A stretch of 64,000 nucleotides of DNA from the NCBI GenBank assembly GCA_905221605.1, contig CAJNDS010001335.1:1414438-1478437 (forward strand). Reading direction: 5' to 3'. A model generated the notes under the pieces. That model was not told the DNA's origin. It saw nothing but the letters and a program-made list of their open reading frames with translations, and searched no databases. This DNA comes from Symbiodinium natans. Lineage: Eukaryota > Sar > Dinophyceae > Suessiales > Symbiodiniaceae. A program made the position numbers and the translations under genes. Of the stretch, positions 55,398 through 63,546 are shown piece after piece (position 1 is the first letter of the stretch; the number at the start of each line of letters is the position of its first letter).

Positions 55398-55563
55398 GTA
55401 GGGTTTAGGGTTTAGGGTTTAGGGTTTAGGGTTTAGGGTTTAGGGTTTAGGGTTTAGGGTTTAGGGTTTAGGGTTTAGGGTTTAGGGTTTAGGGTTTAGG
55501 GTTTAGGGTTTAGGGTTTAGGGTTTAGGGTTTAGGGTTTAGGGTTTAGGGTTTAGGGTTTAGG
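55398..55563 (+). repeat. longest heptamer array, (TTTAGGG) about 24 copies
   Basis: Near-perfect TTTAGGG units directly after donor GCG|GTAGGG. Typical arrays here have 3-13 units, so this is exceptional. Confidence 0.9.
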
Positions 55564-55970
55564 ATGGGGGGGTTTAGGGTTTTGAGTTTAGGGTTTAGGG
55601 TTTAGGGTTTGGGGCACAGGGCCCCTGAGACGAAGGGAACACAGCGCCACCTTGATAAGGTCTCAGGGTACGTGTGACCTGCCGTTTGGGGTTTCTATAG
55701 CCCGCTGGGAGACGTTGTAGTATATGTGCATATATAGATACATGTTTTGTTCATATACATACGGATGTATGGGTAGACAGGTAGATAGGAGTCCTGAAAG
55801 AACACTCAAACCAGAATCTGCGAATGCTGGTTCGCAGGATGCTACAAGCTTCCAGCAAACCCTTCCTGAACCCCAAGCCCTAAATCCCTAGGCCCTGAAC
55901 CCTAAAACCCCAAGCATCCCTAAACCCTAAACCCCTCAACCCTAAACCCTAACTCCCTCAACCATGGTAC

Positions 55971-56097
55971 TTACTAGCCAAGAATAACGGTACTTATTAC
56001 CCCACTTATAAGCCCCTTAAGTGCTAATACCTTCTAAGTACAATTATATGTACACTTATAATCTTATTGGTTAGTAAGTACCATGAACCTCCAAGTA
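55971..56097. mobile_element. family B element with damaged left end
   Basis: Right TIR (ACCATGAACCTCCAAGTA) intact; left begins ACCATGGTACTTA. A second right-end fragment sits at 56157-56179. Left-end copies only are at 19320-19400 and 46533-46630. Confidence 0.7.
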
Positions 56098-56180
56098 AGC
56101 CCTAGACCCTAAACCCTAAACCCTAAACCCTAAACCCTAAACCCTAAACCCTAAATAAGTACCATGAACCTCCAAGAAAG

Positions 56181-56252
56181 CCCTGGTTGGAGGAGCATCC
56201 GGACATGGCAGTGACGGCCAGCAGCTTTGCCTCATCAGGCACATGCCGCAGG
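56181..56252 (+). CDS. exon (EEHPDMAVTASSFASSGTCR)
   Basis: From AAGAAAG to CAGG|GTTCCT; reads PWLEEHPDMAVTASSFASSG then TCRR. A family-B TIR fragment (56157-56179) abuts its acceptor. Confidence 0.5.
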
Positions 56253-56832
56253 GTTCCTAAGCGTCAGAGCTTGAGGCCTGAAGCCTTAAAAAGGGGTTCA
56301 GGATTTTCAGGTTTGTAGGGGTTTAGGGTTTTAAGGTTTTTAGGAGTTTAAGGTTTTAGGGCTTGGGGTTTGGGGTTTGCGGTTTAAGGTTTTAGGGTTT
56401 AGGGTTTTGGGGGTTTAGGGTGTAAGGTTTTAGGGTTTAAGGTTTTAGGGTTTGGGGTTTGGGGTTTAGGGTTTAAGATTTTGGGGTTTAGGGTTTGGGG
56501 CTTAGGGTTTAGCCTCCCAAAGAGGACCTTACTTGAAGGTTCTTGGGAACTTAGAACTTGGTCTACGGGGAGTTGGTGCAGAAGTAATTTGGGGGTTCGG
56601 ACTAGGGTTTAGGGCTTAGAGTTTAGGGTTTCGGGTTTAGGGTTTAGGGTTTAGTTGATCGTCGGGCGGTTCGTCCTTCTTTCCCAGATTCCCAACTTGG
56701 CAGCCCAGTGGTACCCTTTACCCTAAAACCCTAAACCCTTTACCCTAAACCCTAAACCCTAAACCTTAAGCCCTAAACCCTAAACCCTAAACCCTTCTTT
56801 TTGTTCAAGGTTCCCTTGCACAAAAACACCTC

Positions 56833-56940
56833 GGGATGTTCCCCCCTTATGCTAACAGTCCTTAATAGGGATTATAGTAACCCCCCCCCTATTCTCATCC
56901 CTATTCAGGACTGTTAGTATATACAAGGGAGAACATACCA
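56833..56940. mobile_element. family A element nested in family E
   Basis: Ends GGGATGTTCC and GAACATACC with a C-run in the middle. Flanks belong to a family-E copy. Confidence 0.75.
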
Positions 56941-56995
56941 AAAGAACACCAACCATCCAACCATCAAACGGCTGCCCTGATTTGAAGATGGTTAC

Positions 56996-57106
56996 TTTGT
57001 GGTACTTTACTGTAACTTTAGATCCTTACCCTTCTTGGGTTAATTGGGTTTCTTAATAAGGCAGCTAAGAGTATAATTTTTAGCTACCCTCCTGAGTGCA
57101 GCCAAG
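56996..57106. mobile_element. family C element, copy 3, inserted in family E
   Basis: Flanked by ATGGTTAC on the left and GGTTACTGGGC on the right, so GTTAC looks like a target-site duplication within the family-E consensus. Confidence 0.75.
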
Positions 57107-57463
57107 GTTACTGGGCTACCCGGGCCCCCTGGTTCTTCGTAGGCAATGCGGGAAACTTCGGTACCTTCTCTCCCCCGGACTAATATACCGGATTTAGGGT
57201 TTAGGGTTTAGGGTTTAGGTTTAGGGTTTAATTTGGGTTTAGGGTTTAGGGTTTAGGGTTTAGGGTAAGGGGTTATACACAGGGTACCGAATTCCCTCAT
57301 TCCCTACTAAGAGCCAGCAAGCGCAGGAGGGGCACTCTGCAAATAGATGGCCTCTTTGTAATTGGGATGCTTCTAAAAGACGAATCCTCCTCCCCCCATC
57401 CCCGAGCGGTCAAGGGTTTAGGGTTTAGGGTTTAGGGTTTAGGGTTTAGGGTTTAGGGTTTAG

Positions 57464-57576
57464 GGCTACAAAGCAAAAGGGCCGAACATTTTGAAGAAGC
57501 CTCAGACCACAAGCCGCAGGAGCCACAGCGCCGACGGAATGCAAGCTGCCGCCTGGCAAGCTTGGCTGACTGGGGA
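57464..57576 (+). CDS. exon (QSKRAEHFEEASDHKPQEPQ)
   Basis: Starts at heptamer TTTAG|GG; reads LQSKRAEHFEEASDHKPQEP then QRRRNASCRLASLADW. Ends near a GA donor. Charged, low-complexity; protein unknown. Confidence 0.55.
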
Positions 57577-57760
57577 CCTGATCCTGAACCCCAGAGGGTT
57601 TAGGGTTTGCGGTTTAGGGTTTGGGGTTTAGGGTTTGGGTTTAGGGTTTGGGGTTTAGGGTTTAGGGTTTGGGGTTTTAGGGTTTAGGGGTTTAGGGGTT
57701 AAGGGTTTAGGGGTTTGGGGGTTTGGGGGTTTAGGGTCTAGGGTTAAACCAAACCATGAG

Positions 57761-57833
57761 ACCAAGATTCCTGACGAATCGCTCCCATGTCAGAACCTGG
57801 CCGTGCAAATAGCCGCACCGGAAGGGCTTTGGA
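57761..57833 (+). CDS. exon (CQNLAVQIAAPEGLW)
   Basis: From AACCATGAG to TGGA|GTTTAG (heptamer flush). Reads TKIPDESLPCQNLAVQIAAP then EGLW. Confidence 0.55.
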
Positions 57834-57960
57834 GTTTAGGATTCAGGGGTTCAGGGGTTTAGGGTTTAGGGTTCAGGGGTTTAGGGTTTAGGGTTTAGGG
57901 TTTAGTGTTTAGGGTTTAGGGTTCAGGGGTTTAGGGTTTAGGGTTCAGGGGTCATGGGAG

Positions 57961-58020
57961 GACTTACTCCGGGGTTCGTGGTATTGTGCTGCATGAAGGG
58001 CTTGCAGGGGAGGGTCTTAT
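57961..58020 (+). CDS. exon (LTPGFVVLCCMKGLQGRVL)
   Basis: From ATGGGAG|GA to TTAT|GTGCTT; in the phase left by 57833 it reads LTPGFVVLCCMKGLQGRVL. Another frame (YSGVRGIVLHEGLAGEGL) is also open. Confidence 0.4.
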
Positions 58021-58144
58021 GTGCTTAGCGTTTTTGTTCTTATGGAGGGATCGGGGTTGAGGGTTGTAGGAGTTTCGAGGCTTGGGGGGGTTCAGGGCTT
58101 ATAGGGACTAGGGTTTAGGTCTTTTTTTCTGTGAACGGGCGCAG

Positions 58145-58183
58145 GAGCTGTGAAGATTGGGATGCGACTCGCTTCGAAAGCTT
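58145..58183 (+). CDS. exon (AVKIGMRLASKA)
   Basis: From GGGCGCAG|G to GCTT|GTAAAA; reads AVKIGMRLASKA. The opposite strand has a longer open frame here, so strand is not certain. Confidence 0.4.
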
Positions 58184-58575
58184 GTAAAATGCGAAGAGCA
58201 GCCATGGTGCGATAATGGAGGCCATCTAACATGTTCATCCCACTCGGGCGGCAAAACCACCCAAACCTATTCCTCTTAGGGTTTAGGCCTAAACTCAAGT
58301 CAACAGCCCACATCCCAAAACTTCTTCCGTTCTAGCTTGCGCCATCGAGGTCGAGGGGCTTAGGCGCCGCCCCCCCCGCCCCCCCCACTGTAGAGGGGCG
58401 GCCTAGGCCTTGAGTTAGGGTTTATTTTAGGGTTTAGGGTTTAGGGCTTAATTAGGGCTTATAGGGTTTAGGGTTTCGGGTTTAGGGTTTCGGGTTTAGG
58501 GTTTCGGGTTTAGGGTTGAGGTTTAGGGTTTAGGGTTTGGTAGGGCTGATAGGGTTTAGGGTTTATAAACCTCAG

Positions 58576-58661
58576 GAAGGAGATCCTGGACAACTACCCG
58601 ACGCCTGGGGAAAAGGATGTTCCAGGAACCAACTCAGACGAAGAGGAGTTCCGCAAGAAGG
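58576..58661 (+). CDS. exon (KEILDNYPTPGEKDVPGTNS)
   Basis: From AACCTCAG|G to AAGG|GCTTAG (GC donor). Reads KEILDNYPTPGEKDVPGTNS then DEEEFRKK. Protein unknown. Confidence 0.6.
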
Positions 58662-58990
58662 GCTTAGGGTTTGGGGTTTAGAATTTAGGCTTTACTGGGC
58701 TCCGTCGTTGAACCAGTTTCCCTTAAATTACCCCTCCAAGATACTTTGTTTTTGGCCGAACCTGCCCCCGCGGAACTCCAACACAATACTAGAACTTCTA
58801 GGACCCAGAGTTTGCCTTTTTTCCCCCTTTTTCCAGGGTTTAGGGTTTAGCCTGAAATCCGAGGACCCAGAGCAGGCCCTTATTCCCCTTAGGCCTTAGG
58901 TTCCCGCAGAATGCAGCCAACAAGGGCACCTTTTTGAATTGCTAGGTTACGCGGTTTGACCCCCAACCCCTTGACTTATCACAATCACAG

Positions 58991-59055
58991 ATCTACGCCC
59001 ATCCCGGGGGCCGTGGCACCTCTTTGCTCTTCGGGGTGCCCGGATGGGAAGCTTT
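58991..59055 (+). CDS. exon (YAHPGGRGTSLLFGVPGWEA)
   Basis: From AATCACAG to CTTT|GTAATC; reads IYAHPGGRGTSLLFGVPGWE then A. Protein unknown. Confidence 0.55.
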
Positions 59056-59172
59056 GTAATCGGCCATCAAGGGTTAGTTTTTGCTCGTTTCGGTTCAGGG
59101 TTTCGGGTTTAGGGTTCGGGGCTTAGGCCTAAACCCTATAAACCCTAAACCCTAAACCCTAAACCCCTTGAG

Positions 59173-61158
59173 CTCCGGGGCGCAATGGTTTTGGAGGCCT
59201 CAAGCCCTGGAGGGCTTCGGGCCTGGAGCTGCTTGGAGCTTCTGGTTATTTTGCTTTTAGGGTTTAGGGTTTGGGGTTTGGGGTTTAGGGTTTAGGGTTT
59301 AGGGTTTGGGGTTTAGGGTGTGGGGCTTGGGGGTTCGGGGTTGGGGTTTTTAACTTCTGTAAAGTTCTGGGCTCCAATCGAAGCCTTAGAGCCTCGGGTT
59401 TAAAGTCTAGGGTCTTAAGATGACTTCCGCTTTAGTCACCTAATTCCAGGGTTGAGTAGGGTTTGCGGGTACCAAATTACCAGAAGAACGCGACATATGG
59501 ACCCTCTGGGGAGGAGTTCAAATTCCCCACGCCGTCTGCAATCGCAAGCCCGTGTCTTGCGCTTGGGCTCCGAGTTTTCGGGGTCTACAGGGCTTCGTTA
59601 GGATGTCTCCCCTTGTTACTAGGTTTAGGATTTATGGTTAGGGTTTAGGCTTAATTTAGGGTTTAGGGTTTAGGGTTTAGGGATTAACATAGGGGGGGGG
59701 GGTACTATAATTCCTATTCAAGGCCCTAAACCTTACGCCCTAAACCCCAAACCCTGTTAGTATAAGGGGGAACATCCCAAGGGCTTTGCACCAAGGAGTT
59801 TATGCGCTTTGGAGGTTTAGGGTTTCCATGCCCCAAGCCGCAACCCGGGAAGCGGGATGCCACCTTCTTAGGGTTTAGGGCTTAGGGTTTAGGGTTTAGG
59901 GCTTAGGGTTTAAGGCTTAGGGTTCGATTCTTGCCTGACTTGCTATATAGAGTTTAGCTACTCCCGAAGAAACTCACGCAGCACGTGGGACGGCGGAAGT
60001 TCGAAAAAGACATGCACTTGAGCTGCTTGCCGTGACGCTGCCTTCAGAAGAAGGGTCGTGAGCCCCCGTACCCCTCCCATCCCTGAGAGCCAAAAGCCCC
60101 GAATTTCGCTCAAGTTCTTGGGGGGTGAATATTGATGCAGAGGTTGTGTTGCTTTTTTCTCCTTGGGGTTCATCTGCTCCCCAAGGCTAATCCCTCCCGA
60201 ATATTACTTAAACCCCTTAACCCCCTCCAATAATAAATACTCCCTAAACGCTGCAATAATAGAATATAACAATAGTAGCGCGTGTGTTGTATTTAGCCTT
60301 AGGGGTTAGGGGGGCTTTGTGTTTGGGGGCGGGGGCTTGTCTTGTCTCCATAACCTCAACCCTAAACCCTAAACCCTAAACCCTAAACCCTAAATAGTCT
60401 GTTTGCGCAAGGGCGCGGATTTAGAGACCGGAGGAGGCCTAATGTAAAGGGTTTCGGGTTTAGGGTTTAGGGTTTTCGGGGGTTGTAACTTGAACGACGG
60501 CAAGTACTGTTTCGGTGTTGGGGCTCGGAGTTTGTGAGCTTTTGCCCACCCTCCCCTTCATTGAGCATGCACCAGGGTCCTAAATCCAGGCTCCCATCAG
60601 TCGCGATGCTGTTACTCGAAGGTTCATGGCTACGTATAAGTAGGGGTAGAAGTGCCCTAACTAATGTTATCACCACCTCCAAAAAACCATATGTTGAGAA
60701 TCAGTATGACCTGCCAGCGCCCCTTGCGCTTTCTGACTTTTGCCAGCACCGGATATCCTTCAGTCGCCTAACCCCAAACCCTACACCCTAACCCTCTAAA
60801 CCCTAAACCCTGAACCCTAAACCTTATATCCCTAAACCCTCAACCCTAAACCCTAACCCCTAAGCCCTGATCTTCATCCCCATGTTCTTGAGTTTGGTGC
60901 ATGACCGTGCGCGAGTGCAGACATGAAGGTCGAATGGGAGCCCCGTGATGTGATGGGCACGCCTTAGTTTAGGGATTTATTAATATGTATATATATATAT
61001 TTTTTTTATGTGTGTGGTTTAGGGTTTTGGTTTTAGGGTTGAGGGTTGAGCGTTTATAGGGTGTACGGTTTAGGGTTTGGCTTCAGCTGCGGTCGAAGGA
61101 AAGTTGTCCCCCCAACGTGATCAAGACGTTGCAGCGAGTTTCTCAGCCTGCGCCGTGA
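59173..61158 (+). CDS. unidentified gene, at least seven exons in frame
   Basis: Exons 59173-59244, 59365-59397, 59484-59582, 59951-60057, 60398-60443 and 61087-61158 join in frame with GT donors (GTTATT, GTTTAA, GTCTAC, GTGAGC, GTAAAG) and stop at TGA 61156-61158, though a GT donor at 61155 could bypass the stop. Key segments: LRGAMVLEASSPGGLRAWSC; FWAPIEALEPR; KNATYGPSGEEFKFPTPSAI; SLATPEETHAARGTAEVRKR; LFAQGRGFRDRRRPN; LRSKESCPPNVIKTLQRVSQ. A further exon may lie at 60481-60536 (NDGKYCFGVGARS). No domain recognised; upstream exons 57464-59055 may belong to the same gene but one phase link is missing. Confidence 0.5.
59484..59582 (+). CDS. exon (KNATYGPSGEEFKFPTPSAI)
   Basis: From TTACCAG to CGGG|GTCTAC; reads KNATYGPSGEEFKFPTPSAI then ASPCLALGLRVFG. 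Phase 0 at both ends. Confidence 0.6.
59951..60057 (+). CDS. exon (VRKRHALELLAVTLPSEEG)
   Basis: From TATATAG to GGTC|GTGAGC; reads SLATPEETHAARGTAEVRKR then HALELLAVTLPSEEG. Clean open frame with a strong donor. Confidence 0.6.
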
Positions 61159-61490
61159 ACAGACAGGGTTTAGGGTTTAGGGTTTAGGGTTTAGGGTTTA
61201 GGGTTTAGGGCTTAGGGCTTAGGGCTTAGGGCTTAGGGTTTAGGGTTTAGGGTTTAGGGTTTAGGCATGGAACCCGCTCCTAACCTTTTAGGGGGGGTCA
61301 TCTTCAGGACTTATTGTTTCCATGATGCACTTGTCATGGACACTGAAGGCATTCCCACCCTAAAGCCTAAACACAGAACCCTAAACCCAAAACCCAAAAC
61401 CCTAAACCCTAAACCCTAAACCCTCAACCCTCAACCCTGAACCCTAAACCCTAAACCCTAAACCCTAAACCCCCTAAATTTCATCTCCAG

Positions 61491-61555
61491 GAGCCTGAAG
61501 ATGCCTTGGCGATCCTTCAAGACAACCGGGCGGAGGACCGGAGTCGCCTAAGACT
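61491..61555 (+). CDS. exon ([20 protein letters not shown])
   Basis: From TCTCCAG|G; reads [20 protein letters not shown] then RLAG, or [19 protein letters not shown] in another frame. A split family-D element begins at 61556. Confidence 0.5.
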
Positions 61556-62014
61556 GGCTGGTTCTTACTAGGCCATGAGGGAATCAGGTCTTTCTTTATA
61601 TATATATATATACTTATATATACTTATATATATATATATACTTATATATACTTATATATACTTATATATATATACTTATATATATATATACTTATATATA
61701 CTTATATATACTTATATATACTTATATATACTTATATATGCTTATATATACTTATATATACTTATATATACTTATATATACTTATATATACTTATATATA
61801 CTTATATATACTTATATATACTTATATATACTTATATATGCTTATATATACTTATATATATATATACTTACATTTCCTTATATATTTATATATATATATA
61901 TTTATATTTATTTATATTCATTTACTTATTTAGTTATTTGTGTATATGTTTATTGATTTTCCTTCAAAGGGTAGAGGTAGGGCCCAAAATTCCCGCATTC
62001 CCTATGAAAAATCC
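61556..62014. mobile_element. family D element split by an ATATACTT array
   Basis: Left arm CTGGTTCTTACTAGG...ATGAGGGAAT at 61556-61587, right arm CCCGCATTCCCTATGAAAAA at about 61993-62010; about 300 bp of ATATACTT-type repeat lies between. Confidence 0.65.
61602..61875. repeat. ATATACTT minisatellite
   Basis: About thirty units of TATATACTTA with occasional TATATGCTTA. Inside a family-D element. Confidence 0.9.
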
Positions 62015-62209
62015 GGGGCAAGATTGGGCTGGTGTTGACACCAGTGTTCTACAGTTGGAACCCTGGGCCCTAGTACGGTCCATAACCCTTATTTAAAGGG
62101 GTTCACATTGGGATTCGAAGTATGGGCTCTTGTTATGTATAGGGTGGTAGAGTGTAGGGTTTAGGGTTTAGGGTTTGGGGTTTGGGGTTCAGGGCTTAGG
62201 GTTTAGGGC

Positions 62210-62352
62210 TACTTGGAGGTTCATGGTACTTTTTAGCCAGTTATTCCTGACTTATCACTGTACATATCACCATACTGGGGCACTCAATGGGCTTCTAAGT
62301 GGATTATAGGTACACTTATACTTGGTTAATAGGTACCATGAACCTCCAAGTA
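62210..62352. mobile_element. family B TIR element, full copy
   Basis: Left TACTTGGAGGTTCATGGTAC and right GTACCATGAACCTCCAAGTA are exact inverted repeats of 20 bp; 143 bp long, no coding capacity. Confidence 0.85.
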
Positions 62353-62702
62353 AGAATTATATAGCAGAGGACCCAAATTAAGGGCCCATTTTCGGACGCT
62401 CGAGTCGTTTCATTCTCATTCTTGGCCGCCCAGTCAGTGGTACCCTTTACGTTTTTTTGGTTCTGGGTTCCCTTATAAACTAGCCAACCGCAACAGGTTA
62501 CCCTTATTGTAAGATGGTTTCTGGAAAAGCAAGCATTATATCTTCTTCTTCTTCTTCTTGTTATTCTTCTTCTGTTTTTTTTTTTTTGGGGGGGGGGGGG
62601 AGGGGGAGCGGGGTGCTACCAAAAGCCGTTGGTTGGTTCATCGTTCTCTGTGGGGATTGCGGGGCCCTGACCCGTAACAGCAAGGAGGCCGGATTAGTTT
62701 AG

Positions 62703-62797
62703 CGGGGACATTGTGGCCCTCCAGCTTCAGAGCGACATGGTCCTCTTTACCAACCCGTGTAAGAGGGTCTTGCACAACATCGAACGCATGCAACACT
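62703..62797 (+). CDS. exon (DIVALQLQSDMVLFTNPCKR)
   Basis: Starts near TTTAG; reads DIVALQLQSDMVLFTNPCKR then VLHNIERMQH to TAA 62795-62797. A GT donor (CCGT|GTAAGA) at 62759 is an alternative end. Confidence 0.55.
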
Positions 62798-63122
62798 AAA
62801 CCCTAAACCCTAAACCCTAAACCCTAAACCCTAAACCCTAAACCCTAAACCCTAAAACCCTAAACCCTAAACCCGCAAGGTCGCAACTACAGGGTCACAT
62901 GAGGTCGCTACGAATGAAAATCACACTTGCTTCAGCTCACCTTAAACCTACATTACACCTCTGACACAGCGTCAAGGCGTAGTGGCCACTTGAGGTCGCT
63001 GCCAGTATTTCCATTCGAATACATTCCTTTACCCTCGCGATAGACTCTAGGGTTTAGGGTTTAGGGTTTAGGGTTTAGGGTTTAGGGTTTAGGGTTTAGG
63101 GTTTAGGGTTACATTGCGCCAG

Positions 63123-63250
63123 ATGCTACCTCGAACTCGTCGTCTGGGGTTTCGGATGTCTGCCTCTTTCTGGGGCCTCAAAAAGTTTGGGGGGCACATG
63201 CGCCCTCTCTTGAACATTCGGCACCAAGTCCCTCAACTTCTACTCTCCTA
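63123..63250 (+). CDS. exon (MLPRTRRLGFRMSASFWGLK)
   Basis: From GCGCCAG the frame reads MLPRTRRLGFRMSASFWGLK then KFGGHMRPLLNIRHQVPQLL to TAG 63248. It may end earlier at CTGG|GTTTCG and resume at 63252. Confidence 0.45.
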
Positions 63251-63251
63251 G

Positions 63252-63320
63252 GACTTGGTGGAAGCTGTCTCCAACCTCCTCATGCAGATCCCCGTGGAGG
63301 CCCAACAGTGCAGGAGACGG
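63252..63320 (+). CDS. exon (DLVEAVSNLLMQIPVEAQQC)
   Basis: From TCTCCTAG|G; reads DLVEAVSNLLMQIPVEAQQC, an amphipathic helix, then RRRF to TAG. Protein unknown. Confidence 0.55.
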
Positions 63321-63518
63321 TTTTAGGGCTTTAGGGCTTTAGGGCTTTAGGGCTTTAGGGCTTCGGGCTTTAGGGCTTTGGGGCTTTAGGGCTTTAGGCT
63401 TCGGGGTTTAGGGCTTAGGGTGTATAGGGTTTAGAGTCTAGGGCTTTAGGGTTTTAGGATTGAGGGTGTATAGGGTTTAGGGTTTAGCTGTGTGGTTTGT
63501 TGCGTCTCCCCCCTGTAG

Positions 63519-63546
63519 AGAATGTGGCAGTTCTCCAAGCTGCAAG
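63519..63546 (+). CDS. micro-exon (NVAVLQAA)
   Basis: From CCTGTAG to GCAAG|GTACGG, 28 nt; reads NVAVLQAA. Small, but with good splice signals. Confidence 0.35.

Larger units (their letters stand above)
56704..57120. mobile_element. family E copy interrupted by heptamers, A and C
   Basis: The E consensus can be followed in pieces: CAGTGGTACCCTTTA, a heptamer array, TTTTTGTTCAAGGTTCCCTT, element A (56833-56940), CTGCCCTGATTTGAAGATGG, element C (56996-57106) and GGTTACTGGGCTAC. Confidence 0.65.

Noticed and set aside
58092-58313. 73-aa minus-strand open frame
   Set aside because: Looks fairly protein-like, but it overlaps a + strand exon with good splice sites and would be the only minus-strand gene.
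61575-62096. 173-aa Tyr-Ile-Leu open frame
   Set aside because: Translation of the ATATACTT minisatellite.
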